The notes: generated from the sequence alone by a model not told the origin. A DNA stretch of 64,000 nt from Cellulomonas pakistanensis (GCF_016862755.1 NZ_BONO01000021.1:25951-89950); one strand, 5' to 3'; positions 8,434 through 16,388 are shown, counted from the stretch's first letter. Made by a program: numbers and translations.

Positions 8434-9345
8434 TCAGCGTCGGAGGGCGCGACGGACCCACGCGACCGCCCGGTCAGGGTGGCGGAGGACGTCGTCGGCG
8501 GTGCACGTGACGACGCGCCAGCCGAGGGACTCCAGCGCCTGGCGGCGGGCGATGTCGCGTCGCCAGGTGGCGCGGTCGGTGCGGTGGACGTCGCCGTCGT
8601 ACTCGATCGCGACGCGCTCGCGGACGTACGCGAGGTCGGGCATCGCGACGACCCAGCCGCTGCTGTCCCGGACGAGGACGTTGACCTCCGGGCACGGGAG
8701 ACCCGCCTGCACGAGGAGCCAGCGCAGCCGCGTCTCCATCGGGGAGTCGGTGCCCGGGCGCACGTGCCGGAGCGCCTCGCGCAGCCGCCGGACGCCTCGC
8801 GTGCCCGGGGGCAGCGCCGCGACCGTCGCGACGAGGTCGTCGAGCCGGCAGACCGGCCGGCGCCGGCGCACGAGGGCATCGCCGAGCACGACCAGCTCGC
8901 GGGGTGGCAGAGCGGCGGCCAGCTGGACGACGACGCCCTCCGGCGCGAGCACGTCGACACCCGCGACCCGGCGCGACGGCACGTCCGCGCGCGACCGGAC
9001 GTGCCCACGGACGCCCACGCGCCGCGGGAGCGTGCAGCCGGGGCCGACCTGGACGTGCAGCGGACCGTCCGGGTCGAGGCCGAGCGGCGCGTCGACGCCG
9101 AGCAGGGCCAGCGCCGTCATGTGGCAGAACAGGGCGCCGGGAGGCAGAGCGGGTGCGACCTCTCGGCACCGGCGAGCCACGTCGTCCGGCTCAGGCTCCG
9201 GTGCCCCGATGCGCAGCCCGCGGGTCGGTGCCCGGAGCGACGCGCGGCGGAGCTGCGCCGGCGTGAGCCCGGCGTCCCGGCCCTCGGCGACGGTGAAGGA
9301 GCGGGCGGCGAGCGGTGGGGGCAGCGGTGCGCGGTGGGCGGGCAT
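8434..9345 (-). CDS. AbiEi-like/DUF559 endonuclease-fold protein
   Basis: A 303-residue two-part protein. The N-terminal region (SFTVAEGRDAGLTPAQLRRA, then GLRIG and CHMTALALLG) resembles the winged-helix part of AbiEi-like proteins. The C-terminal ~110 residues form a DUF559 domain of the Vsr/PD-(D/E)xK type: ETRLRWLLVQAGLPCPEVNV, PDLAYVRERVAIEYDGDVH, RDIARRQALESLGWRVV. The acidic residues expected of the active site are present. ATG 9345 was chosen because the frame further upstream is arginine-rich and overlaps the palindrome. Such genes are multicopy in actinobacteria with unknown role; nicking, defence and domesticated-element functions are all possible. It is enclosed by two related palindromes. 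Confidence 0.72.
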   Translation of the reverse strand: MPAHRAPLPPPLAARSFTVAEGRDAGLTPAQLRRASLRAPTRGLRIGAPEPEPDDVARRCREVAPALPPGALFCHMTALALLGVDAPLGLDPDGPLHVQVGPGCTLPRRVGVRGHVRSRADVPSRRVAGVDVLAPEGVVVQLAAALPPRELVVLGDALVRRRRPVCRLDDLVATVAALPPGTRGVRRLREALRHVRPGTDSPMETRLRWLLVQAGLPCPEVNVLVRDSSGWVVAMPDLAYVRERVAIEYDGDVHRTDRATWRRDIARRQALESLGWRVVTCTADDVLRHPDRAVAWVRRALRR

Positions 9346-9469
9346 CCCCCGACCGTGCCGCCCTCGGGGGTCCCGTCGGGCGCCGGACCGACGACATCTG
9401 TGGACGACGACGCCGCTCGCGGCCTGTGGACTGGTGAGGTCGCCCGCTCCTCCCGGCCGCGCCCGCCGT

Positions 9470-9528
9470 CGAGCTTGCACTCGTTGTGGGGTTCCGCGCC
9501 CTCGAACCCCGCATCTGCTGCAAGCTCG
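9470..9528. repeat. 59-bp palindromic repeat, copy 2
   Basis: The left arm from CGAGCTTGCA and right arm to TGCAAGCTCG enclose GGGGTTC and TCGAACCCC. Length, arm plan and flanks (CGTCGA before, GCGA or GCGG after) match copy 1 at 8309-8367, while the 8-base middle segments differ. It lies downstream of nth and upstream of the DUF559 gene. Confidence 0.72.
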
Positions 9529-9536
9529 GCGAAGGA

Positions 9537-9587
9537 GGCGCTCGGCGAGGAGAGGCGCTCGGCGAGGAGAGGCGCTCGGCGAGGAGA
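9537..9587 (+). repeat. Three tandem 17-bp units
   Basis: GGCGCTCGGCGAGGAGA is repeated three times without mismatch (9537-9553, 9554-9570, 9571-9587). A degenerate partial unit immediately upstream grows out of the palindrome's right flank (GCTCGGCGAAGGA). Intergenic, 3' of nth. Confidence 0.8.
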
Positions 9588-9615
9588 CGGGAGGGCGCGG
9601 CGCGGCGAGGCGAGA

Positions 9616-10323
9616 TCAGGGCGCGGCGGGCGGCGGCGGGGCGCCGACGCGCACCAGCGCGGACGGGCAGTCCCGGGTGATCGGGCACGTCGCGCAGTCG
9701 GGCTTCCGCGCGTGGCAGGTGCGCCGCCCGTGGAAGATCAGCCGGTGGCTGAGCAGCGTCCACTCCGGGCGCGGGATCAGCGCGGCGATGTCCCGCTCGA
9801 CCTTGACCGGGTCCTCCTCGGTCGTCCAGCCGAGCCGCCGCGCGAGGCGGCCGACGTGCGTGTCCACGGTGATCCCGGGGACGCCGAACGCGTCGCCGAG
9901 CACGACGTTCGCCGTCTTGCGCCCCACGCCGGGCAGCGTCACCAGGTCCTCGAGCCGGGGCGGCACCTCGCCGTCGAACCGCTCGACCAGCGCGCGCCCG
10001 AGCCCCTGCAGCGAGCGGGCCTTCGCCCGGAAGAACCCGGTCGGCCGGATGAGGTCCTCCAGCTCGACGGGGTCGGCACCCGCGTACGCGGCGGCGTCCG
10101 GGTAGCGGGCGAACAGCGCCGGCGTCACCTGGTTGACCCGGACGTCGGTGGTCTGCGCGGACAGCACCGTCGCGACGAGCAGCTCGAGCGGCGACCGGAA
10201 GTCCAGCTCGCACCGCGCGTCCGGCCAGCGCACCGCCAGCGCCCGGTTGACGCGCCGCGCGCGCCGCACCAGCGCGACCGGCGGGCGGTCGGGCCCCGGT
10301 GCCGTCGGCTGCGCGGTGCTCAT
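9616..10323 (-). CDS. nth: Endonuclease III
   Basis: A DNA glycosylase/AP lyase for oxidised pyrimidines in base-excision repair. The 235-residue product carries [13 protein letters not shown], the helix-hairpin-helix [14 protein letters not shown] with catalytic Lys136, [14 protein letters not shown] with Asp154, and a C-terminal 4Fe-4S motif C-x6-C-x2-C-x5-C within [23 protein letters not shown] 10323 is preceded by TACGCT 6 bases upstream, so it is probably leaderless. Adjacent to crp as in mycobacteria. High confidence. Confidence 0.95.
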   Translation of the reverse strand: MSTAQPTAPGPDRPPVALVRRARRVNRALAVRWPDARCELDFRSPLELLVATVLSAQTTDVRVNQVTPALFARYPDAAAYAGADPVELEDLIRPTGFFRAKARSLQGLGRALVERFDGEVPPRLEDLVTLPGVGRKTANVVLGDAFGVPGITVDTHVGRLARRLGWTTEEDPVKVERDIAALIPRPEWTLLSHRLIFHGRRTCHARKPDCATCPITRDCPSALVRVGAPPPPAAP

Positions 10324-10329
10324 GCGGCC

Positions 10330-10335
10330 AGCGTA
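10330..10335 (-). promoter_or_regulatory. -10 element of nth (leaderless)
   Basis: TACGCT on the minus strand, 6 bases before the nth ATG at 10323. Confidence 0.5.
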
Positions 10336-10379
10336 AGTCCCCCGTGGGACAGCGGTTGCGCTGCGCGGGTGACCGCGGA

Positions 10380-10397
10380 GTTGATCACATGACCAAC
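10380..10397. promoter_or_regulatory. 18-bp dyad, possible operator
   Basis: GTTGATCACATGACCAAC pairs with itself at 14 of 18 positions. It lies between nth and the RsiG-like gene, just upstream of the CTCA element at 10400. No known regulator was matched. Confidence 0.35.
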
Positions 10398-10399
10398 AT

Positions 10400-10426
10400 C
10401 TCAAGTCGGGTGCCCGGGGCACCGAA
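10400..10426 (+). promoter_or_regulatory. Possible FliA/WhiG-class promoter
   Basis: CTCA (10400-10403, continuing AGTC), 17 bases, then ACCGAA (10421-10426). The actinobacterial FliA consensus remembered from Actinoplanes is CTCA, 15-16 bases, GCCGAA. The spacing is one base longer and one hexamer base differs. It lies 60 bases upstream of a gene resembling rsiG. Confidence 0.4.
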
Positions 10427-10485
10427 ACATCGGATGACACGACCTGTGGCCTTGCGGGTCGTCCGAAGAGAGCAGGCGGACCCGC

Positions 10486-10908
10486 ATGACCCTGGCCGGC
10501 ACGGCTGACCAGCTCGTCGAGCTGCGCCGGCAGCGCGGTGCGCTGCGCCTCGAGCACCAGCACGTCGTCCGCTGGCGACGCCTGGTCCGCGACCGCCTCG
10601 AGCTCGCGGTCGCCGCGGCCGCCCCGCCGGAGGCGCCCGGCGAGTGCCCCGACGTGCGCAGCGTCCTGGGCGCGGGCGCCGCCGACGTGCCGCCCGCCGC
10701 CGAGCTCGCCGCGGCCGTGCGGGGCGCGCTGCCGATCGCCGAGGTGCACGAGCTGCCGCGCCTGCGGGACCTGGACATGCGGCTCGCGCGCTACGAGATG
10801 CGCCTCGAGGACGCCCTGCGCGGCCTCACCGACCGGTACATCGACCGGCTCGCCCGGGACGTCACCGAGGGAGGCGTCGACGCGCTCCGCCGTCCTGCCG
10901 GCGCGTGA
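10486..10908 (+). CDS. RsiG-like helical protein (tentative)
   Basis: A 140-residue charged protein with two predicted long helices: [20 protein letters not shown] continuing into [12 protein letters not shown] (about 10-43), and [20 protein letters not shown] (about 90-125). The first helix can be aligned with the c-di-GMP-binding helix of streptomycete RsiG, the anti-sigma factor of WhiG, but only one of the five key residues (the Arg) matches exactly and Glu stands for the final Asp. Ligand binding therefore cannot be assumed. The upstream FliA-like promoter and the GGDEF protein at 16675 fit the idea. It could equally be an unrelated helical protein. Confidence 0.4.
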   Translation: MTLAGTADQLVELRRQRGALRLEHQHVVRWRRLVRDRLELAVAAAAPPEAPGECPDVRSVLGAGAADVPPAAELAAAVRGALPIAEVHELPRLRDLDMRLARYEMRLEDALRGLTDRYIDRLARDVTEGGVDALRRPAGA

Positions 10909-10916
10909 TGAGGCAC

Positions 10917-10932
10917 ACTGAGGGGCGTCACA
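10917..10932. promoter_or_regulatory. Candidate Crp site upstream of crp
   Basis: ACTGAGGGGCGTCACA matches TGTGA-N6-TCACA at 8 of 10 defined positions and ends 27 bases before the crp start. Autoregulation would be ordinary for this family. Confidence 0.4.
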
Positions 10933-10959
10933 TCCCGGCAAGAAGGTGAGGTTCCTCCC

Positions 10960-11637
10960 GTGGAGGACGACGTCGTGCTCACGGCGCCCCTGTTCCAGAA
11001 CATGGACCCCGAGGCGTCCCGGACGCTGCTCGCGTCGATGGCGCCCGTGCACGTCGCCCGCGGCGAGGTGCTGTTCCACGAGGGCGAGCCGGGCGACCGG
11101 CTCTACGTGATCCGCTCCGGCAAGATCAAGCTCGGCCGCCGCTCCTCCGACGGCCGCGAGAACCTGCTCGCCGTGCTCGGCCCGGGCGAGATGTTCGGCG
11201 AGCTCTCGCTGTTCGACCCGGGCCCGCGCACCGCCACGGCGACCGGCCTGGCCGACGCCGTCGTGCTCGAGCTCGGCCACCACGACCTCATCCCGTGGCT
11301 GGAGCAGAACCCGACCGTCGCCAAGCACCTGCTCGGCGCGCTCGGCCGCCGGCTGCGCCGCACCAACGACGCGCTGGCCGACCTGGTGTTCTCGGACGTG
11401 CCCGGCCGCGTCGCCAAGGCGCTGCTCGACCTGTCGCACCGGTTCGGGCAGCAGACCGACGAGGGCGTCCGCGTCGCGCACGACCTCACGCAGGAGGAGC
11501 TGGCGCAGCTCGTCGGCGCCAGCCGGGAGACCGTGAACAAGGCGCTCGCCGACTTCGCCGCCCGCGGCTGGGTCCGCCGCGAGGGCCGCGCGATCGTGCT
11601 GCTCGACGTCGACCGCCTGGAGCGCCGCGCGCGCTGA
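10960..11637 (+). CDS. crp: Crp/Fnr family cAMP receptor-type regulator
   Basis: A global transcription regulator binding cyclic nucleotide. The 225-residue product has an N-terminal cNMP-binding barrel with the phosphate-binding cassette [19 protein letters not shown], a dimer helix ([16 protein letters not shown]) and a C-terminal winged helix with recognition helix [18 protein letters not shown]. Sequence and position beside nth match mycobacterial Crp (Rv3676). GTG start, with AGGTGAGG 8 bases upstream. A possible Crp box lies at 10917-10932. Confidence 0.92.
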   Translation: MEDDVVLTAPLFQNMDPEASRTLLASMAPVHVARGEVLFHEGEPGDRLYVIRSGKIKLGRRSSDGRENLLAVLGPGEMFGELSLFDPGPRTATATGLADAVVLELGHHDLIPWLEQNPTVAKHLLGALGRRLRRTNDALADLVFSDVPGRVAKALLDLSHRFGQQTDEGVRVAHDLTQEELAQLVGASRETVNKALADFAARGWVRREGRAIVLLDVDRLERRAR

Positions 11638-11657
11638 CGCCCGCCGGACCGACGACG

Positions 11658-11697
11658 ACGGCCCGGCCGCAGCCCCTGGAGGGCGCGGCCGGGCCGT
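11658..11697. terminator. Bidirectional hairpin terminator between crp and ridA
   Basis: A 13-bp perfect stem (11658-11670 with 11685-11697, ACGGCCCGGCCGC) and a 14-base loop, between convergent stops. No U-tract, as is usual in high-GC actinobacteria. Confidence 0.75.
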
Positions 11698-11714
11698 TCG
11701 CGTCGGGCCGGGGT

Positions 11715-12197
11715 TCAGGCCTCGGGCGCGAGCTCCACGACGATCTCGACCTCGACCGGCGAGTCCAGCGGCAGCACCGCCACGCCGACGGCCGAGCGCG
11801 CGTGCACGCCGGCCTCGCCGAACACCTCGTGCAGCAGCGTGCTCGCGCCGTTGATGACGCCGGGCTGGCCGGTGAACGCCGGGTCGCTCGACACGAAGCC
11901 GACGACCTTGACGACCCGGACCACGCGGTCCAGGTCGCCGACGAGGGAGGCGACGGCCGCGACCGCGTTCAGCGCGGCGGTGCGGGCGAGGCCCTGCGCC
12001 GTCTCCGGGGACACCTGGCCGGGGCCGGTGCCGACCTTGCCGGTGACCGGGAGCTCGCCCGCGACGAACGGCAGCTGGCCGGACGTGTGCACGTACGCGC
12101 CGGTCTGCACCGCCGGGACGTAGGCGGCGACGGGCGCGGCGACCTGGGGCAGCTCGATGCCGAGCTCCGCGAGGCGCGCGAGGACCGCGCCGCTCAC
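11715..12197 (-). CDS. RidA/YjgF family protein
   Basis: The RidA family hydrolyses reactive enamine/imine intermediates of amino acid metabolism. The 160-residue form here contains [39 protein letters not shown] and [20 protein letters not shown]. The catalytic arginine of E. coli RidA is at [13 protein letters not shown] position ([10 protein letters not shown]) and is kept. GTG 12197 overlaps the stop of the DUF4177 gene (GTGA). This is the longer 150-160-residue actinobacterial variant next to crp, like Rv3678c. Confidence 0.85.
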   Translation of the reverse strand: MSGAVLARLAELGIELPQVAAPVAAYVPAVQTGAYVHTSGQLPFVAGELPVTGKVGTGPGQVSPETAQGLARTAALNAVAAVASLVGDLDRVVRVVKVVGFVSSDPAFTGQPGVINGASTLLHEVFGEAGVHARSAVGVAVLPLDSPVEVEIVVELAPEA

Positions 12198-12355
12198 CGC
12201 TCGCCCGTCGGGCGCTTGAGGTAGGCGACGAGCCCGGTCTCGGACTGCAGCACCTGGACGAGCTCCCAGCCGTCCTGACCCCACTGGTCGAGGATCGCCT
12301 TGGTCGCGTGGACGATGAGGGGGACGGTCGCGTACTCCCACGTGGTGGTGGCCAT
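12194..12355 (-). CDS. DUF4177 family small protein
   Basis: A 53-residue protein beginning [20 protein letters not shown], with [19 protein letters not shown] and a basic C-terminus, the layout of DUF4177 proteins. ATG 12355 is 6 bases from TAGGGT, so it is probably leaderless. Its stop overlaps the GTG of ridA, which indicates coupled translation. Function unknown; the pair is conserved beside crp in mycobacteria (Rv3678A). Confidence 0.82.
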   Translation of the reverse strand: MATTTWEYATVPLIVHATKAILDQWGQDGWELVQVLQSETGLVAYLKRPTGER

Positions 12356-12361
12356 GGCGCC

Positions 12362-12367
12362 ACCCTA
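12362..12367 (-). promoter_or_regulatory. -10 element of DUF4177-ridA (leaderless)
   Basis: TAGGGT, 6 bases before the ATG at 12355; it lies just downstream of the whiB4 stop. Confidence 0.5.
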
Positions 12368-12378
12368 GCCGGGCGCCC

Positions 12379-12687
12379 TCAGGTCGCGACGGCGGCGGCC
12401 GGCGGCACGGCCTGCGCGCCGAGCAGCTCGTCGTACCAGGACTCCACGTCGGGGCGCCGTCGCCGCAGGGCGCGCCGCTCCCGCTCGGTCATGCCGCCCC
12501 ACACGCCGAAGTCCGCACGCGAGTCCAGCGCGTCGGCCAGGCACAGCAGGCGCACGGCGCAGCCGCCGCACACGGCGCGGGCGTCCCGCTGCGCGGCGCC
12601 CTCCACGAACAGCGCATCGGGCGCCACCTTGCCGGCGCCGCACTTCGCGTCGGCGGTCCAGTGCCCGTCGGGCCCTGCCATCGTCAT
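12379..12687 (-). CDS. whiB4: WhiB-family Fe-S transcription factor, WhiB4-like
   Basis: A 102-residue 4Fe-4S redox-sensing transcription factor. Cluster cysteines are C16, C40, C43 and C49 (C-x2-C-x5-C); the family turn is FGVWGGMTERERRALRRR and the tail is basic. ALFVEGAAQRDARAVC resembles mycobacterial WhiB4, and the divergent ponA2-phosphoesterase pair is the same as at Rv3681c-Rv3683. ATG 12687 has GGGGAAG 5 bases upstream. Two strong dyads lie in the leader (12698-12750). WhiB4 controls oxidative-stress genes in mycobacteria; the role here is inferred. Confidence 0.88.
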   Translation of the reverse strand: MTMAGPDGHWTADAKCGAGKVAPDALFVEGAAQRDARAVCGGCAVRLLCLADALDSRADFGVWGGMTERERRALRRRRPDVESWYDELLGAQAVPPAAAVAT

Positions 12688-12697
12688 CGAGACTTCC

Positions 12698-12721
12698 CCT
12701 GTCCCCGAGGTACGGGACAGG
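12698..12721. promoter_or_regulatory. Perfect 8-8-8 inverted repeat upstream of whiB4
   Basis: CCTGTCCC, an 8-base spacer, then GGGACAGG. Its edge is 10 bases from the whiB4 start, so it is a candidate operator or leader hairpin. Confidence 0.45.
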
Positions 12722-12730
12722 CCGTCCGCG

Positions 12731-12750
12731 CCGTCGTGCGAGCACGACGG
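12731..12750. promoter_or_regulatory. 20-bp dyad between whiB4 and ponA2
   Basis: CCGTCGTGC-GA-GCACGACGG, nine perfect pairs with a 2-base centre, extended by GTCCG/CGGAC around a bulge. The 2-base centre fits a protein-bound operator better than an RNA hairpin. Shared by two divergent genes. Confidence 0.45.
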
Positions 12751-12921
12751 CGGACGGTGCGGCAGTCCCCCTGCACGGCGACCGTAGCGGTCCGGTTCGT
12801 CCCGCTGCATCCTCCGTTCGGGTTGTTCCGCCTGGTCCGGCCGCGTCCCGGGGCGTGTGCAGGTACGGTGCAGGTCCCCGCGGGCCCTGTGGACGACCGG
12901 CGGCGGGACGGACCGCTCCCG

Positions 12922-12927
12922 TACCCT
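12922..12927 (+). promoter_or_regulatory. -10 element of ponA2 (leaderless)
   Basis: TACCCT, 7 bases before the ATG at 12935. Confidence 0.55.
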
Positions 12928-12934
12928 GGCGGGC

Positions 12935-15328
12935 ATGGCTCCCACCCCCTCGCCGCGCGGGCGGCAGGTCACCGTCGTGCAGGCGCTCGCGCTGCTGCTC
13001 GCCTTCGTGCTGACCGCCGGCGTCGGCGGCCTGCTGACCGCCGGGCTCGTGCTGCCGACCGTCGCCGTCGCCAACACCGCGACCGACCTGAGCGTCGAGG
13101 CGTTCGAGGACCTGCCGTCCGAGCTCGAGACCAAGCCGCTGTCGGAGAAGTCGGTCATGCTCGCCGCGGACGGCACCGTGCTGGCCGAGTTCTTCGCCGA
13201 GAACCGCGTCGTGGTGCCGCTGGACCAGGTGTCCGTGCAGATGCAGAACGCCGTGGTCGCGACCGAGGACCGCCGGTTCTACCAGCACGGCGGCATCGAC
13301 CCCGCCGGCATGGTCCGGGCGATGGTGCAGAACCAGTTCAACGACTCCACGCAGGGCGCGTCGACGCTGACGCAGCAGTACGTGAAGAACGTGCTCATCG
13401 AGACCGCCGTCCGCGACGGGGACCTCGCCGCGGCCGAGGCGGCGCGCGAGGCCGACGGCCCCGAGGGCTACGCGCGCAAGCTGCGCGAGGCCAAGCTGGC
13501 CATCGCCCTCGAGAAGACGATGACCAAGGACCAGATCCTCGAGAACTACCTGAACATCGCGCAGTTCGGCGTGGCGACGTACGGCGTAGAGTCCGCCGCG
13601 CTGCGCTACTTCAGCAAGCACGCGGTCGAGCTCACCTACCTCGAGGCCGCGACCATCGCCGGCATCACGCAGAGCCCGACGGCGTTCGACCCGGTGAAGA
13701 ACCCCGAGGACTCGCAGGGCCGCCGCAACATCGTGCTGCGCCTCATGCACGAGCAGGGCTTCATCTCCCAGGAGGAGTACGACGCCGGGACCGCGACGCC
13801 GATCGCCGACACCCTGCGCGTCAGCGAGGCGCAGAACGGCTGCATGGCCGCGGGGAACGTCGTCCAGGGCTCCGGGTTCTTCTGCGACTACGTCACGCAC
13901 GTGATCCGCAACGACCCCGCGTTCGGCGAGACCCCCGAGGAGCGCGAGGAGACGCTGCTCCGCGGCGGCCTCACCATCACGACCACCCTGGACCCGCGGC
14001 TGCAGACCGTCGCCGACAACCAGGTCAAGGCCACCGTCCCGGTCGACGACCCGACCGGCGTCGGCTCGGCGATGTCCGTGGTGGAGCCCGGCACCGGCCA
14101 GATCAAGGCGATGGCCGAGAACCGGAACTTCAACAACGCCGCCGACGCGGCCGGCCGGGACTCGTCGGTCAACTACAACACGTCGTACTCGTACGGCGGG
14201 TCGAACGGGTTCATGCCCGGCTCGACGTTCAAGCCGTTCACGCTGCTCGAGTGGCTCAAGACCGGCCACAACCTGAACCAGCGGGTCAACGGCTCGGAGC
14301 GCACCCTGAACACCAACCAGTTCACGGCGTGCGGCTCGCGGTACCCCAGCCAGACCTGGAAGGTCGGCAACGCCGAGGGCGGCGCCGGCATGATGACCGT
14401 GATGCAGGCGACCCAGCAGTCGGTGAACCTCGCCTACCTGTCGATGGCGATGGAGCTCGACCTCTGCACCATCATGGAGGGCGCCAAGCAGCTGGGCGTC
14501 ACCAGCGCGAACAGCGGCTCGGAGGGCGAGGCCATCTCGGCCGTCCCGTCCAACGTGCTCGGCTCGGGCTCGACCAGCCCGCTCCAGCTCGCGGGCGCCT
14601 ACGCGACGTTCGCCTCGGGCGGCATCTACTGCTCGCCGATCGCCATCACGAACGTCAAGAACGCCGACGGCGAGGACCAGCCGATCCCGGACGCCGGCTG
14701 CCACCAGGCCATCGACCCGAACGTCGCCGCGGGCATGAACGAGGCGATGAGCAACGTCTGGAACGGCACCGGCCGGTCGCTGGGCGCGCCGTCCTTCTAC
14801 ACCGCGTCGGGCAAGACCGGTACCACCACCCGCAACGAGCACACCTGGTTCGCCGGCTACACGCCGCGCCTCGCCTCGGTCGTGTGGGTCGGCTACCCGG
14901 ACCGCAACCAGCCGATGCAGGGCATCACCATCAACGGCCGGTACGCGAGGTACGCCTACGGCTCGTCGTTCGCGGGCGTGACGTGGAAGAACTTCATGGA
15001 CGAGGCCCTCAACGACGGCCAGCCCAACCCGGGGTTCACCGCCCCGACGACCGACCTGCGGTTCGGCCAGCAGGTCGGCGTCCCGTCGGTCGTCGGCCAG
15101 GACCAGGCGAGCGCGACCGCCACCCTGCAGGGCGCCGGGTTCGGCGTGACGGTCGGCGGCAGCACCCCCTCCGACATCACGCCCGGCTCGGTCGTCAGCC
15201 AGAGCCCCTCGGGCAGCGCGACGCCGGGGTCGACGATCACCCTCACGCTGTCCAGCGGCCCGGCCGCGCCCCCGGCCGGCGAGCAGAACCCGGGGCAGGG
15301 CGGCGGCAACGGGAACAACGGCGGATGA
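12935..15328 (+). CDS. ponA2: Bifunctional penicillin-binding protein (class A) with PASTA domain
   Basis: Polymerises and cross-links peptidoglycan outside the membrane. The 797-residue product has one N-terminal membrane anchor (ALALLLAFVLTAGVGGLL), a GT51 transglycosylase domain (VATEDRRFYQHGGIDPAG; GASTLTQQYVKN), a transpeptidase domain with SxxK in PGSTFKPFT, SVN in QQSVNLAY and KTG in ASGKTGTTT, and one C-terminal PASTA repeat (VPSVVGQDQASATATLQGAG). A Gly/Asn-rich end follows. ATG 12935 follows a TACCCT element. Divergent from whiB4 and overlapping the phosphoesterase, exactly as ponA2 (Rv3682). Confidence 0.93.
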   Translation: MAPTPSPRGRQVTVVQALALLLAFVLTAGVGGLLTAGLVLPTVAVANTATDLSVEAFEDLPSELETKPLSEKSVMLAADGTVLAEFFAENRVVVPLDQVSVQMQNAVVATEDRRFYQHGGIDPAGMVRAMVQNQFNDSTQGASTLTQQYVKNVLIETAVRDGDLAAAEAAREADGPEGYARKLREAKLAIALEKTMTKDQILENYLNIAQFGVATYGVESAALRYFSKHAVELTYLEAATIAGITQSPTAFDPVKNPEDSQGRRNIVLRLMHEQGFISQEEYDAGTATPIADTLRVSEAQNGCMAAGNVVQGSGFFCDYVTHVIRNDPAFGETPEEREETLLRGGLTITTTLDPRLQTVADNQVKATVPVDDPTGVGSAMSVVEPGTGQIKAMAENRNFNNAADAAGRDSSVNYNTSYSYGGSNGFMPGSTFKPFTLLEWLKTGHNLNQRVNGSERTLNTNQFTACGSRYPSQTWKVGNAEGGAGMMTVMQATQQSVNLAYLSMAMELDLCTIMEGAKQLGVTSANSGSEGEAISAVPSNVLGSGSTSPLQLAGAYATFASGGIYCSPIAITNVKNADGEDQPIPDAGCHQAIDPNVAAGMNEAMSNVWNGTGRSLGAPSFYTASGKTGTTTRNEHTWFAGYTPRLASVVWVGYPDRNQPMQGITINGRYARYAYGSSFAGVTWKNFMDEALNDGQPNPGFTAPTTDLRFGQQVGVPSVVGQDQASATATLQGAGFGVTVGGSTPSDITPGSVVSQSPSGSATPGSTITLTLSSGPAAPPAGEQNPGQGGGNGNNGG

Positions 15329-16302
15329 CCCACCCGGTCGCGAAGGCCCTCGGGGCGACCGCCCTCGCGGGCGCCGCGGCGGTCGCCTGGGGCGCCCTCG
15401 TCGAGGTGCGCTGGTACGCGCTCCGCGAGGTCACCGTCCCGGTGCTCCCGCACGGCCAGGACCCGCTGCGCGTCCTGCACCTGTCCGACCTGCACCTGAC
15501 GCCCGGCCAGCACCGCAAGGTCGACTGGGTCCGGGACCTGGCGTCGCTGCAGCCGGACCTGGTCGTCGACACCGGCGACAACTGGGCGCACGTCGACGCG
15601 ATGCCGTCGCTGCTCCGCGCGCTGGAGCCGCACCTCGGCACGCCCGGCGCCTTCGTGTGGGGCTCCAACGACTTCTTCGCGCCGTCGCCCAAGAACCCCG
15701 CCCGGTACCTGCTGCCGGACGCCCGCGTCGCGCCGCCCCGGCCGCCGGTCGAGCTGCCCTGGCGCGCGCTGGGCGACCGGTTCCGCGACGCGGGCTGGGT
15801 CGACCTCACCAACCGCCGCGACGAGGTGAAGGTCGCCGGTCGGCGGATCTCGCTGGTCGGCACGGACGACGCCCACCTGGACCGCGACCGGTTCCCCGCG
15901 GCCGGCGGCCCGGACGACGTCCGCCCGGCGGCGGTGGTCGACGACGCCGGGGTGGCGCGGGCGGCGCGTGGCGACGTGGACCTGCACCTCGGCGTCACGC
16001 ACGCCCCCTACCGGCGCGTGCTCGACGCCATGCACGACGACGCGGTCGACCTCGTGCTGGCCGGGCACACGCACGGCGGCCAGCTCGCGGTGCCGGGCTA
16101 CGGGGCGCTCGTGACCAACTGCGACCTGCCCCGCGACCGCGCCAAGGGTCTGCACGGCTGGCCGGGCCCGCGCCCGGACGCGCGCGGCGGCGCGGACTCG
16201 TCCTGGCTGCACGTGTGCGGCGGGCTGGGCACGTCGCCGTACGCCCCGGTGCGGTTCGCGTGCCGGCCCGAGGCGACGCTGCTGACGCTCGTCGCCGCCT
16301 GA
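15325..16302 (+). CDS. Membrane-anchored metallophosphoesterase
   Basis: A calcineurin-type phosphoesterase with two metal ions. The 325-residue product has an N-terminal hydrophobic anchor (ALGATALAGAAAVAWGALVE), then the motifs HLSDLHLTPGQ, DLVVDTGDNW, VWGSNDFF (GN[HD] variant with Ser), GVTHAPYRRVLD and LAGHTHGGQLAVPGYG. The ATG overlaps the ponA2 stop (ATGA), which suggests co-translation. Orthologues sit behind ponA2 in other actinobacteria (Rv3683); the natural substrate is not established. Confidence 0.87.
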   Translation: MTHPVAKALGATALAGAAAVAWGALVEVRWYALREVTVPVLPHGQDPLRVLHLSDLHLTPGQHRKVDWVRDLASLQPDLVVDTGDNWAHVDAMPSLLRALEPHLGTPGAFVWGSNDFFAPSPKNPARYLLPDARVAPPRPPVELPWRALGDRFRDAGWVDLTNRRDEVKVAGRRISLVGTDDAHLDRDRFPAAGGPDDVRPAAVVDDAGVARAARGDVDLHLGVTHAPYRRVLDAMHDDAVDLVLAGHTHGGQLAVPGYGALVTNCDLPRDRAKGLHGWPGPRPDARGGADSSWLHVCGGLGTSPYAPVRFACRPEATLLTLVAA

Positions 16303-16388
16303 GACGCGACGCTGCTCACACTTCGGCCGGACCGGTGGTCTCGATGCACGCCCACCGTCCGACGTCGGCTATGCTGGGCGGGCTTCAC

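Noticed and set aside
8309..9528. Palindromes considered as IS terminal inverted repeats
   Set aside because: Each is itself a palindrome, no transposase or target duplication is visible, and the enclosed protein is nuclease-like rather than a transposase.
10299..10508. Short ORF between nth and the RsiG-like gene
   Set aside because: It spans the promoter elements and overlaps the real start at 10486; no ribosome site or plausible composition.
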